NCBI GenBank assembly: GCA_021234155.1
Contig: JAJEKV010000033.1
Coordinates: 6,746,635-6,810,634, forward strand
Direction of reading: 5' to 3'
Length of the DNA stretch: 64,000 nucleotides
Source: Isoetes taiwanensis
Lineage: Eukaryota; Streptophyta; Lycopodiopsida; Isoetales; Isoetaceae
The first letter of the stretch is position 1, and every line of letters begins with the position of its first letter. Made by a program: the position numbers and the translations under genes. The notes under the pieces are model-generated. The model was not told the DNA's origin. It made no database searches and saw only the letters and a program-made list of their open reading frames with translations. Shown one piece after another: positions 11,083-23,900 of the stretch.

Positions 11083-11942
11083 TCAAAGATACTCAGGGTA
11101 AGAGGAGAGAGGTAGACCCGCTGGAGGAGCTTGAACATGATAAATATTTTGGGCTTCTTCAGAGTCAGTGTCGGAGATGGAAGGTTCAGCATTCTCGACA
11201 GAGATCAATTGGCCAGTTTCTAGATCCATTGTGGCATTGAGATGGCCATCGGTGATAACAAGTTGGTCCGTGGCCCAGTAATGAATACTCTTAGCCTGGC
11301 GGAGAAAAGGTCGTCCAACCAGCATTTCATAATCACCAGGATCTTCTCCTGCTTTCCAAACACCAAATTCCAAGGGGAATTTGAGATCACCAATGCTGAT
11401 GTGGAGAAGAGGAGTGACGCCTTGAGGACGCGTGATATGGCCATTTGCCAATTTGATGTCATAAGGGGCACGGTATAATTGTTTAATGCCCAATTGCTTC
11501 CTGAGTTTATCAGTAATGAGATTGACGACACTACCACCATCAATTTGGACATGATTGATTTGTTGATTGCCCACCGTGGCATGCACCGTGGGTGTTGAAG
11601 TCGCAACAGCTCCAATCAGAACCGTGGGAAGAGGTAACTGATCTTTGAGAGCCGGACAGAGTTTCAAAATAGTGGCCAGGCTAAAAGGAATCTTGATCTT
11701 TGCAAGTTCTTCCTGAAGTTCCAAGGGAACATATGAAAAGGGGTCCGCAGGGTCCAATGGAGCTGGGGACTGTGGTAAAGAAGCAGAAACTTCTTTGAGA
11801 AGCTCAACCTCAGCAGCAATATTTGGATATGAGAGGCGTAATCGGTGGATGATGACGGTCTTTGCCGACGGCGCTGAGCTCGGCGTGGTGGCATGAACAT
11901 TGGCGATTAATGCGACCTTCCGCGGCTTTGCATGAGTTTTGA
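11083..11942 (-). pseudogene. Retropepsin-type protease region of the Athila/Tat-like element
   Basis: The frame 11083-11757 continues upstream without a stop to the nested insertion near 11942. It contains VQIDGGSVVNLI, the active-site region of a retroviral-type aspartic protease (DGGS replacing the common DSGA/DTGS), and the downstream GRPFLRQAKSIHYW, common after this domain in Tat/Athila pol. The 5' end is cut by the 19.2 kb element. The pol frame here is one base out of phase with gag across the insertion site and the two overlap by about 130 nt. Whether this reflects programmed frameshifting or an indel cannot be told. Confidence 0.75.
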
Positions 11943-11947
11943 ATACT
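11943..11947. repeat. Target-site duplication ATACT, left copy
   Basis: ATACT immediately before the LTR start TGTGGCGTTC; the matching copy after the right LTR is 31113-31117. Removing the element leaves gag and pol of the host retrotransposon directly adjacent. Confidence 0.88.
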
Positions 11948-12547
11948 TGTGGCGTTCGATCACGATATACGGTCTCAAGGCATTATACCGTCTTTGCTGA
12001 CCAATCCCACGTACATTTTGCCGGCCCAATCGGCGTAATGCCGACGGCGTGTACCAAGCAAGGTAAGCCCTAGGGGGCAACTTGCAATGGTGCGCGACAC
12101 TTAGCGATCTTGGCGCACTTTTAGACCTTTAACCCATTAAAGGTAGACCAAGGGTCATGGAAACCCTAAACCTAAGCGATAGCCTACATAAGGCACCAAA
12201 CCCTAACTTTCCCTTTTAAGCCCCTTGGACCTTCCGGAGCTCTGGATTAGCGTGCACGAGGAGTCAATTCCAACTCCCACGATCTGTCCGTGCGCCCCAG
12301 CTTGTCAGATCGTCCTCCCGACCGCATTTCGAAGCAGAACAGAGACATGGACACCTTTGGATCGAGAGGAGTGAACCAGGGATCAGGTATTTAGTCGATT
12401 GAATAGCCTAAACCTTATTCCAGCCTTCGAACCAGTAGGTTTAGCCTATTAAATCACCCCTAGTAGCCAAGCAGATCCCGAGATTGACTCTAACTAAAGA
12501 ACCTAACTCTATGTATGATATAGATTAGTTCTTATTCTTTAGTTCTA
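11948..12547 (+). mobile_element. 5' LTR of nested LARD, first part
   Basis: Matches 29603-30188 closely (starts TGTGGCGTTCGAT, ends TTCTTTAGTTCTA). The LTR is interrupted after 12547 by the Helitron pair and resumes at 16269. Confidence 0.88.
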
Positions 12548-14403
12548 CTAGTAATGGTGCCCAGCGTTGCTGGGCAAATGTTGGGAACATTTGTGGATGG
12601 AAACCTATTCAGCTCAGACTCATTAACCAAGTCCATCATATCTAGGCTATAAGAGGTTTTTGTGCATTTCCTAACCTTCCCTTTGCTCTATCCTGCATAT
12701 CCTTTTTTCCTCATTTTCTTACACACTTTCTTTTTTCCCCTTTCTTATTTTTCCTGCACATTTACTTTTCTCCTTCTCCCTCTTTTTTTTTCTTTTCTTT
12801 TTTACCCTCTTCTCCCTCCTCTTTTCCTTCCTTTTCTCCTTCTCATTTTTCCCTTTCCCTTTCCCTTTTTTGACGGCTTTTTTCCTTCCCTTTTCACCTT
12901 TCTCCACCCTTCCCATTTTTCTCATGCTCTTTTTTTTCCCTTTCCTTTTTCCCATTCCTTTTGCTTTTTCTTTTCCCTTCCCTTTTCTCATGCCCTTTTT
13001 GCATTCCCTTTTCCCCACCTTTTTTTTATGTTTGTTTTTTCTTCCTCTCCTCACCCTCTTCTTCTTTATCTCATGTCTCTTTTTTTCCCATTTTTCTTCT
13101 TCTTTTTTTTTCTCATGCCTTTTTTCCTTTCCTTCCCCCCTTTAGCCTCCCTTTTTCTTTTTCCCTTTCCTTCTTTTTTTTTATCATTTCCCCACCCTTT
13201 CCCTTTTTCCCGTGCCCTTTTCCTCTTTCCTTCCCCCCTTCCTTTTCTCTTTCCCTTTCCTTTTTCCTTTTCCCTTTTTCCCATGTATTTTTCCATTCCC
13301 TTTTTTCCACTTTTTTTTACTTGCCTTTTCTTCCGCCTTTCCCTACCCTCTTCCCCTTTTCCCCGTCCCTATTCCCCTTTTTTTCTTTTTCTTTTCCCTT
13401 TCCCCATGCTCTTTTTCCCTTTATTTTTACCCTTTCCTCACCCTTTCCCTCTTCCAGTTTTTTCTGTGCCCTTTTTCCCTTCCTCTTTTCCATTTTCCCT
13501 CCTTATTCCTCATGTTCTTTTTTCTTTCCCCTTTCGCCTCCCATTTCCTTTTTCCTTTTCCTTCTTTTTTTCATCCTTTCATGCCCTTTTCCTCTTTTCT
13601 TTCCACCCTTTTTTTTGCTTCTCTCTTTTCCTTTCCATTTTTCCACACCTTTTTCCATTCCATTTTTCCACCTTTTTCACATGCCCTTTTTCCTCCTTTT
13701 CCCACCCTCTTCCCTTTTTCCCTTTTCCTCTTTTCCTATTCCATGTTTTCTGTTCTCTTTTTGCTTTTCGCTTTTCCCTTTTCCCTTTTTCCATCTCTTT
13801 TTCCCTATCTTTTTTTTCCTTTCCTCACCCTTTTCCTCTTCTCGTGCCACTTTCTCCTTCCTCTCTCATTTCCCTCTCCCTTTTCCTCATGCCCTTTTCC
13901 CTTTTTCGCCTCCTTTTTCCTTTTTCCTTCCCTTTCTATTTTTCCATGCCCTTTTTTCCTTCTCTCCATCATTCTTATCTTCCCCTTTTTCCCTTCCGTC
14001 ACCCTTTCCGTCTTCACCTTTTTCCCGTTGCCCTATTTTTCTTCCTTTTCCTCCCTTCCCCTTTTCTTTTCCCTTATTCTCATCCTCACCCTTTTCCCCT
14101 TTTCCTTTTCATAGTCTCCTTTTTTCCTTCCTTTTTTCTCCCTTTCTTTTTTCTTTCCCTTTTTAGTGCTCTTTTCCCTTTCCTTTTCCTTCTCCGTCTT
14201 TCCCCTTTTACCGTGCCTTTTTGCCCTCTCACTTTGCCCTTTTTCTCTCTGCCATTTTCCCTTTCCTTCGGAGATCGAGCATGGCCAATCACGGTGGTGG
14301 GAAGTTGTGCAATAAATCTCGGGCTTGAATGCAATCGGGGCGATCTCAACTATCTAAATTAGGGTTTGATTGAAGACATACGCTAAAACTTTATAATATA
14401 AGA
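12548..14403 (-). mobile_element. Non-autonomous Helitron, copy 1 (pyrimidine-rich)
   Basis: On the minus strand the unit begins TCTTATATTATAAAG at 14403 and ends with the hairpin GCCCAGCAACGCTGGGC, then ACCATTACTAG at 12548. TC start, CTAG end and a hairpin about 11 nt before the end are the defining Helitron termini. With copy 2 it sits between A (12547) and T (16269), the expected A|T target. The body is about 1.5 kb of C/T-rich sequence on the plus strand, with recurring CATGCCCTTTT-like segments. It encodes no RepHel protein; the long phenylalanine/proline-rich open frames are composition artefacts. Confidence 0.88.
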
Positions 14404-16268
14404 CTAGTAATGGTGCCCAGCGTTGCTGGGCAAATGTTGGGAACATTTGTGGATGGAAACCTATTCAGCTCAGACTCATTAACCAAGTCCATCATATCTA
14501 GGCTATATAAGAGGTTTTTGTGCATTTCCTAACCTTCCCTTTGCTCTATCCGCATATCCTTTTTTTTTCCTCATTTTCTTACACACTTTCTTTTTTCCCC
14601 TTTCTTATTTTTTTCCGCACATTTACTTTTCTCCTTCTCCCTTTTTTTTTTTTCTTTTCTTTTTTACCCTCTTCTCCCTCCTCTTTTCCTTCCTTTTCTC
14701 CTTCTCATTTTTTTCCCTTTCCTTTTCCTTTTTTTTTTTTGTGGCTTTTTCCTTCCCTTTTCACCTTTCTCCACCCTTCCCATTTTTCTCATGCTCTTTT
14801 TTTTCCCTTTCCTTTTCCCATTCCTTTTTTGCTTTTCTCTTTTCCCTTCCCTTTTCTCATGCCCTTTTTGCATTCCCTTTTCCCACATTTTTTTTTTGTT
14901 TTTCTTCCTCTCCTCACCCTCTTCTTCTTTATCTCATGTCTCTTTTTTTCCCATTTTCTTCTTCCTTTTTTCTCATGCCTTTTTTTCCTTTTCCTTCCCC
15001 CCCTTCAGCCTCCTTTTTTTTTTTTCCCTTTCCTTCTTTTTTTTTATCATTTCCCCACCCTTTCCCTTTTTCCCGTGCCCTTTTCCTCTTTCCTTCCCCC
15101 CTTCCTTTTCTCTTTCCCTTTCCTTTTTCCTTTTTCCTTTTTCCCATGTATTTTTCCATTCCCTTTTTTCCACTTTTTTTACTTGCCTTTTCTTCCGCCT
15201 TCCCTACCCTTCCCCTTTTCCCCGTCCCTATTCCCCTTTTTTTCTTTTTCTTTTCCCTTTCCCCATGCTCTTTTTCCCTTTATTTTTACCCTTTCCTCAC
15301 CCTTTCCCTCTTCCAGTTTTTTCTGTGCCCTTTTTCCCTTCCTCTTTTCCATTTTCCCTCCTTATTCCTCATGTTCTTTTTTCTTTCCCCTTTCGCCTCC
15401 CATTTCCTTTTTCCTTTTCCTTCTTTTTTTCATCCTTTTCTCTTTTTCCATGCCCTTTTCCTCTTTTCTTTCCACCCTTTTTTTTTGCTTCTCTCTTTTC
15501 CTTTCCATTTTTCCACACCTTTTTCCATTCCATTTTTCCACCTTTTTCACATGCCCTTTTTCCTCCTTTTCCCACCCTCTTCCCTTTTTCCCTTTTCCTC
15601 TTTTCCTATTCCATGTTTTCTGTTCTCTTTTTGCTTTTCGCTTTTCCCTTTTCCCTTTTTCCATCTCTTTTTCCCTATCTTTTTTTTCCTTTCCTCACCC
15701 TTTTCCTCTTCTCGTGCCACTTTCTCCTTCCTCTCTCATTTCCCTCTCCCTTTTCCTCATGCCCTTTTCCCTTTTTCGCCTCCTTTTTCCTTTTTCCTTC
15801 CCTTTCTATTTTTCCATGCCCTTTTTTCCTTCTCTCCATCATTCTTATCTTCCCCTTTTTCCCTTAGTCACCCTTTAGTCTTCACCTTTTTCCCGTTGCC
15901 CTATTTTTCTTCCTTTTCCTCCCTTCCCCTTTTCTTTTCCCTTATTCTGTCCTCACCCTTTCCCCCTTTTCCTTTTCATAGTGTCCTTTTTTCCTTCCTT
16001 TTTCTCCCTTTCTTTTTCTTTCCCTTTTTCGTGCTCTTTTCCCTTTCCTTTTCCCTTCTCCGTCTTTCCCTTTTACCCGTGCCTTTTTGCCTCTCACTTT
16101 GCCATTTTCTCTGCCATTTTCCCTTTCCTCTTCAGAGATCAGAGCATGGCCAATCACGGTGGTGGGAAGTTGTGCAATAAATCTCGGGCTTCGAATGCAA
16201 TCAGACGATCTCAACTATCTAAATTAGGGTTTGATTGAAGACATACGCTAAAACTTTATAATATAAGA
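14404..16268 (-). mobile_element. Non-autonomous Helitron, copy 2, in direct tandem with copy 1
   Basis: 1865 bp, nearly identical to 12548-14403, joined head-to-tail with no bases between (…ATATAAGA|CTAGTAATGG… at 14403/14404, plus strand). The same TC start (16268) and hairpin plus CTAG end are present. Differences are mostly small length changes in pyrimidine runs. Directly abutting copies fit a rolling-circle product that read through the terminator once. Confidence 0.88.
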
Positions 16269-17202
16269 TGATGATGATGCGATGGACGGATGAATTCTGT
16301 GAACTCACTGTATTGGGAAGGGGGGTAGAGACTTGAAGCTTAGTAGATGATGCTTCTAGATAGTCCCTCTTAGTGCATTACTAGATTTCGGCCTGTGTAC
16401 AGGAGCCCACCTGGTTGTGGGTGAAGGGACCAGACTGGCTTAGAATGAGGTTCGTGTTCTAACCCTTGACCGATCCCTCTGGTGTGTAAGGCCTACCGGG
16501 GATCAGAGTGACTAGGTCTAATGGCTTGCCACTGAGTGTGGGTAAGGCATGGGCTCGACACCCGTGGAGTGATGCGTCACTCTCCAGTGGGTTGAAGTCG
16601 AATAAGGGCAAGTGGCCCTCTAGTCACCTTGGGTTAGCATGTAGATCTCGGAGGGAGTGATCCCCACCGCCCCATCCGGGACCCGGGAGATGTAACCGAG
16701 GGAATAGCCCCTTTGGCTATGCACCGGCGGGCTACAATCAGGTCCCAACACTTTTCAACCTACTCGCAAAGTGTGCACGGGGAGGGCGGATGGAGTGGAC
16801 AACCCTAAGCCATGTTCTTATGCCAGCCCAATCCATTGTCATGATTAAATGCTCAAGCGAACTCACGGAGACCCAAGCTTGTCGGGTCATCCCCACGAGT
16901 CCGAGCCTTGGGTAGAACCGTTGTATTGTGCTGATCTTTGTCTATATGCAGATGTTGATGTGACACCCTTCGAGGTGGATATATGATGTTATGTTTCGAC
17001 GCGTGTATGTTTACGCTTTCGCGCCTAGGTAGGCCCCGAGGGAGACGGGGTAAAATGACCCCTTCACTCTTCCCACTTTGTGGACTCTAAAGGTCACAGT
17101 TGATATGTGGAGGGCCCCAGATCGGTCGGTGTGGAGCTGGTGCGGGGATGAACTCTGTTTGTATACGGTGCGGGCATCGTGATCACAGTAGGGGACGCCA
17201 CA
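16269..17202 (+). mobile_element. 5' LTR of nested LARD, second part
   Basis: Resumes exactly where the right LTR has TGATGATGTGATGGACGG (30189). It runs to GGGGACGCCACA at 17202 (GGGGACGTCACA in the other copy). The sequence just after it (TAGTATCGTGAGC) may be a degenerate primer site of the TGGTATCAGAGC (tRNA-Met) type, which is uncertain. Confidence 0.85.
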
Positions 17203-17424
17203 ATAGTATCGTGAGCGATGTTCTTGGAGACCAAGAGCAAAAGCGACCATGCTCCCAAGAGTACTAACTTGATAGGATCCTCAAGCCTCGAAAAGTGGGA
17301 AATTTTTTCTCATTTTTGGTAGTTTATGCTAAGCTAGTAACAGATTAAGTAAATTGGAACTTAATAAGACTAAAAAGAATGAGCCAAAACCTCCTCGGGC
17401 AAGGTGGTCTCACATTTCGCTACT

Positions 17425-17870
17425 GGTCAAAGAACTAGACTTTAGTTTTTGAGCATGCCACCGTGAGACATTGAGCAAGAACACCTTAAAACTTGATGAA
17501 TTTTAGAAAAGTAATATAGTAAGGCTAGTTCCAAGGTAGGAATTAGTTAGAATAGCATGTTTAAATTACTTAAATTACTTAAAATGTGCAAGATCTCATA
17601 CCGCTTTGGTCAAAGAACTAAACTTTAGTTTTTGAGCGAGGCTTAAAGTATCGGAGACATCGAGCCAAGATCACTCAAACTTGATGAATTTGAGAAAAGT
17701 AATATGGTAAGGCTAGTTCCAAGGTAGGAATTAGTTAGAATAGCATGTTTAAATTACTTAAATTACTTAAAAATGTGCAAGATCTCACAGCTCGCGCCTG
17801 GTCAAAGAACTAAACTTTAGTTTTTGAGCAAGGCGCTACCTGTGAGACCTCCAAACTTTGAACCTCCATA
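17425..17870. repeat. Tandem repeat, ~185-bp unit, about 2.4 copies
   Basis: Units start with GGTCAAAGAACTARACTTTA at 17425, 17608 and 17800. The first two are full (183 and 192 bp) and contain AAGGCTAGTTCCAAGGTAGG and a doubled TTAAATTACTTAAATTACTT. The third is partial. This lies just downstream of the LARD 5' LTR. Confidence 0.85.
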
Positions 17871-17963
17871 ACTTGAGCTACAGAGCTCCAAATCGCCTGA
17901 AATTTGTTGCAATAGGACCGTTAGACAGCCTAGAATCCATTTATGACCTCAAATTAGGCTAGA

Positions 17964-20900
17964 AATGTCAAACCCCAACCCAAAAATGACCAAAATTGCT
18001 CAAACCCTTGAATTGTTTTTCCAAACTGTGGTTTGTTTGTAAATAGAAGCATACTCCATTAGTAGCTCGCAAGTATTGCTTTCGGCTCGAAGCTGATGCC
18101 TTACTCCTAGATAGAAGTGCTCAAGAACACCCCTTTGTAAAGTCATCTAGACCTCAGCATAGCAACCCAAGTCCAACTGTTGGTACATCACCTCTGCTCA
18201 TGCCCAAAGCATAAACCTTGACCTAATTCTGTGTCCTTCTAATAGAGTTTGACTTATATAGCCGCCACATTGACACTCCCTATTGCCAGGATATCTAGAA
18301 ATGAGCTAGAGTCTAGAGCTGCCCAAGTCACTCCATGTGTAGAGATTGGACTCCCCTAAACCAACTTTGCTAGAACCTTAGAGTATGCCTCAAACATCAT
18401 GGAGGTTTTGCAAAACAAACCTCATTTCATGCCATACCACACGTCCTAATGCCCATAGACTTGTAGATTATAGATATGTCTCCAGTAATGCTGCTTGAGC
18501 CATCTTGCTTGCTTATAGAGCCCAGAATGTTGTAAGAGAGCCCTTCAAGTAGACCCTTAGACTCTAGAATATACGAGCGTTGCTTTCGAAGTACAGGGCC
18601 AGAACCACAGAAGAGCTAGAGGCGCAACTTCTGGAAGACATCGAGGACCTAGCCGATCTACAAACAGATAAGGAGAGGAGACCGAAAAGACAGACCCAAG
18701 AGAGGGAAGCACAACAACAAATACCTCAACCGACAAACGAGGAGAATAGGACACCATCGGCCTATCATCAATCTTCATCAAATAGGAAGAATATTTGGTA
18801 ACTAGCGGCATCAAGAATTTTCTAGATGTCAACCTCCCGGCTACCACGTCCACGAGCTCACATCAGAGAGAGGATCTCGACGCCTTCACCAAATCGACGC
18901 ACACGAGTTTCAAATGGAAGAACGCAAGGCAGCAAAATACAGGTGCAGGAAGACGTTAGACATCGATGCCGCGTTAGCATCACGAGCTAGGGCCAGAGGG
19001 CATAATCTTCCGTCGAGGAGAGAAGTCATGGCGACAGAATGATAGAAACGGGAGGGAAGGCAACCACGACCTTGCAGCCCAGCAGCTCAAGCGAATGTCA
19101 TGCAACGTCAACAAAAGGAGCAACCAAGCTAGGCAACTACAAAGCACCTAAGGCTGACCAGGACGAGCTTCCAGCTCCCTTGCACCAGCAGGAGAACTTT
19201 CATCGGTTCCAAAAAGTAGGAGATCATGAGGGGGAGGAGACACATATCAGGGAACATCTCCGACTTGAAGGCCTATATCAGCATTAGGGGCAAGATCAAG
19301 GAGGAGAATATTCTGCTCAAATAAGAATTCCGGACCCAGAAACACCTAGAAACCAAAGGAAGGACGACCTTACTACGTCAGCCAAGGAGTACGAGACTCG
19401 AATGGATAGGACCCAAAGGACGGAGGAGACGACCTAGCCAGCAGGTACAAATCACGCAAAGGCGACCAAAAGGAGCTATGATAGGTGCAATGGAGATGAT
19501 CACACTTCCAGGCACAAGAGAGGCACCTCGGAATCATGGAATAAATTACTACTCCTATATTTTAGTGTAGCTAAAATAGGTTTAGCTAAACTATCTTGAA
19601 ATTCGGGTTAGAATTTTCTAACACTTGGCTAAACTAAATGGTTTTTTTCCATCACTGTTTCTTGCTTTTGGCTAAACTTTCACAAAATGGAAAGGCAAAT
19701 ACTAGCCATCATGCTATAGTAATTTAAAAAAATCCAAGCATTTTGGCAAAGACATTGAATTTATTGTAAATACATAAATCAAGATATACATATGAACATG
19801 TTCAAAACCTAAAAAAAGGGGACTATATCGTTCGCTTTTCCTCTAATGCTTCAACTTTGTACTTGGAACAAGAAAGAAAGTGAAAAGAAAAAGAAAAATA
19901 TAAACCCTATTTGAAATTTCTTGAAGTTAGCACATACATTGATGTTGAGTTTCAGGCTAATCTATCCATCTTTCCAAGCCCACTCTATCTTAGGTTTAGC
20001 TAATCGATGTCCTGATAGATATGTCTGGAGGTAAAGGTTTGGCTATTCAACCTAAAAACTCATTTGGGCGGCAAAAAAATTGGGCTAAATTTTTCTTTTT
20101 TTTGGGCATTTTTTCCATTTACTTTAGCCGTTTTTCTTGGCAAAACTACTACAAAATAGCCATTTGGCTAACCTTTAGCCGTTATTTTATTCCATGCTCG
20201 AATGGAGCAAAGCCCAACCAACAGAGTCGCTTTTCGGAAATTCAACTGCGGAGGAATGACAAGGCATGCCTACCGACCCACGATCTCTCGAGCTTCGAAG
20301 GCATTCAAGAATGCCCGACTGCAACAGCCAGGTGATTCTACTCAAGCGATCAACGGCACCGCACAACCGCAACCTTGCAATGACACACCGCATGTAGGGA
20401 CGTTGAGCGGTCACCGTATTCCTTACTTACGCATTACACACACATTAAGCAGGAGCATCTTTTTCAAGGGATCACATCGACGAGCACTCTTCGCAACTTG
20501 GGGTGACGAGCTCGGATCAGACATGAAGCTCAACAATAGTAGCAGCATCTCAAAGAATTTCGGAATCAACCAGAACGAAGAAGATGCAGCAAAACCGAAG
20601 AATCAAACGCGATAAGAGGAGGGGAAACCCTAAAGGAGTATAAACATTTAAGTAGATTTTCGTAGTTGTTTTGGAAAAGTGGATGAATTAAAATCCCAAT
20701 GTAAATGCGTATATGTGTATTGTATACCTCGGATGTTCACAGATATAGTGGAGAAACATGAGTTTTGGTCATGTTTTATGGATTTAGCGCTTAGATCGGG
20801 GAAGCTCCTTCACTTCGACTACCAAATGAGGAAGCAAGGAAGCACAACTATAGCCCAAGATCCAAAGGGAAGAGCAAGTACGAGGGAGAAATGACCAGAG

Positions 20901-23900
20901 GCCAAGACACTTCCGGAAGTGCCCTCAAGTAGAAGACCGCTCGTCCACCCAATGTCAGAACAAGAGACAACACCGGTCATGTCAAGATCATCAGCACTGC
21001 ACCAGGACATCGTCAGGACGCAACACTACCTCTTGTGGCGGCAACACTTGATGAACTTATGACACGAAAGTGACCTCAACAATAGAAGGAGGAGAGACCC
21101 GACATCAACGAGCCAACTAAGAAGGCAACATCTCGACGACCATAATTCCACCTTGTGGTAATATAGGGTGATGCGCTATGACACAGGTATTAGATGGAGA
21201 GACACTTACTAAAGGCACCGCTGACGAGGAGATATGCCTTCAACAACTAGGTGATGGCTTCACGGTACTCCTACCAAGAATTAGAAGAGAAGAGGCCGAT
21301 CATATCTCCGACATGTGGGACATCAAACGCCCAAGGTAGAAGCATTCGACACCTTAACGACAAGCATAGCAACTGAAGCACCTTCGGCAAAAAGAGAGTT
21401 CAAGATAATAGCCAGGCTATTCAACGACAAGAGTATATCTAAAGGCGTGTACTTCTTCAACTCAAGGGTCAAGTCGCTGCAGATATGAGGATCCATCATC
21501 CCGACAACATAGCCAGCAGGGAGGAGAGCCATGATGCTTTACTTGACAGAGAGACCGACATGCATAGAGGGACAAAGGTCAGGAACTGAAAGCTGGAGAA
21601 GTGCTAGCAACCGACTTCTTCCACGAGCTCCCTAGAGGCAACAGGAGGATCAAAACTGACGAGCACAATCAAAGCTACCGGAAGGTACCTCAAGACAAGA
21701 AGACGGCATAGCACTGTGGAACGTGACAACGTCCAAGCCATGTGATCGAGGGGATCAAACAAGGAAGTTTGGAAGCTCGATGGAGAAGCATCTAGGCGAG
21801 GCAGCCGATGACTTGCACGCGGACTTGCATGCAACCTGGTGAACCCAAGGAGGGACGATTCAAAGAACAACTGCAGAAGAGAACAACTCCAGAGGAGTAT
21901 AGCCAAAGGAATTGCGCACAGCCTCAAGAGACGCCTTCAAATAGCTTCAAGAATCATGAAGGGGTGAAGCAATCCACATCTTCAACACTCTTCGGGCAAC
22001 ACGATAACGACAAGAGGACTTGACGTATGATACGTCGATGGAGTCGAAGAAATAATATCGGATACAAGGTTTTCCTTTAGCTGCCAAGACAAAGATTGAA
22101 ATGTCAAACCCCAACCCAAAATGACCAAAATTGCTCAAACCCTTGAATTGTTTTTCCAAACTGTGGTTTGTTTGTAAATAGAAGCATACTCCATTAGTAG
22201 CTCGCAAGTATTGCTTTCGGCTCGAAGCTGATGCCTTACTCCTAGATAGAAGTGCTCAAGAACACCCCTTTGTAAAGTCATCTAGACCTCAGCATAGCAA
22301 CCCAAGTCCAACTGTTGGTACATCACCTCTGCTCATGCCCAAAGCATAAACCTTGACCTAATTCTGTGTCCTTCTAATAGAGTTTGACTTATATAGCCGC
22401 CACATTGACACTCCCTATTGCCAGGATATCTAGAAATGAGCTAGAGTCTAGAGCTGCCCAAGTCACTCCATGTGTAGAGATTGGACTTCCCTAAACCAAC
22501 TTTGCTAGAACCTTAGAGTATGCCTCAAACATCATGGAGGTTTTGCAAAACAAACCTCATTTCATGCCATACCACACGTCCTAATGCCCATAGACTTGTA
22601 GATTATAGATATGTCTCCAGTAATGCTGCTTGAGCCATCTTGCTTGCTTATAGAGCCCAGAATGTTGTAAGAGAGCCCTTCAAGTAGACCCTTAGACTCT
22701 AGAATATACGAGCGTTGCTTTCGAAGTACAGGGCCAGAACCACAGAAGAGCTAGAGGCGCAACTTCTGGAAGACATCGAGGACCTAGCCGATCTACAAAC
22801 AGATAAGGAGAGGAGACCGAAAAGACAGACCCAAGAGAGGGAAGCACAACAACAAATACCTCAACCGACAAACGAGGAGAATAGGACACCATCGGCCTAT
22901 CATCAATCTTCATCAAATAGGAAGAATATTTGGTAACTAGCGGCATCAAGAATTTTCTAGATGTCAACCTCCCGGCTACCACGTCCACGAGCTCACATCA
23001 GAGAGAGGATCTCGACGCCTTCACCAAATCGACGCACACGAGTTTCAAATGGAAGAACGCAAGGCAACAAAATACAGGTGCAGGAAGACGTTAGACATCG
23101 ATGCCGCGTTAGCATCACGAGCTAGGGCCAGAGGGCATAATCTTCCGTCGAGGAGAGAAGTCATGGCGACACAGGGGCGTATAGAAACCGGAGGGAAGGC
23201 AACCACGACCTTGCAGCCCAGCAGCTCAAGCGAATGTCATGCAACGTCAACAAAAGGAGCAACCAAGCTAGGCAACTACAAAGCACCTAAGGCTGACCAG
23301 GACGAGCTTCCAGCTCCCTTGCACCAGCAGGAGAACTTTCATCGGTTCCAAAAAGTAGGAGACCATGAGGGGGAGGAGACGCATATCAGGGAACATCTCC
23401 GACTTGAAGGCCTATATCAGCATTAGGGGCAAGATCAAGGAGGAGAATATTCTGCTCAAACAAGAATTCCGGACCCAGAAACACCTAGAAACCAAAGGAA
23501 GGACGACCTTACTACGTCAGCCAAGGAGTACGAGACTCGAATGGATAGGACCCAAAGGACGGAGGAGACGACCTAGCCAGCAGGTACAAATCACGCAAAG
23601 GCGACCAAAAGGAGCTATGATAGGTGCAATGGAGATGATCACACTTCCAGGCACAAGAGAGGCACCTCGGAATCATGGAATAAATTACTACTCCTATATT
23701 TTAGTGTAGCTAAAATAGGTTTAGCTAAACTATCTTGAAATTCGGGTTAGAATTTTCTAACACTTGGCTAAACTAAATGGTTTTTTTCCATCACTGTTTC
23801 TTGCTTTTGGCTAAACTTTCACAAAATGGAAAGGCAAATACTAGCCATCATGCTATAGTAATTTAAAAAAATCCAAGCATTTTGGCAAAGACATTGAATT

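Noticed and set aside
12662-14362. 566-codon open frame and overlapping long frames (also 14520-16180) rich in Phe, Pro, Leu and Ser
   Set aside because: They come from the pyrimidine tract of the Helitrons: a C/T-only strand has no stop codons. All three frames are open and the products are low-complexity.
18557-18853. 98-codon minus-strand ORF, duplicated at 22692-22988
   Set aside because: Its duplication reflects the 4.1 kb tandem repeat, not selection. No motif is recognisable and the opposite frame is equally open.
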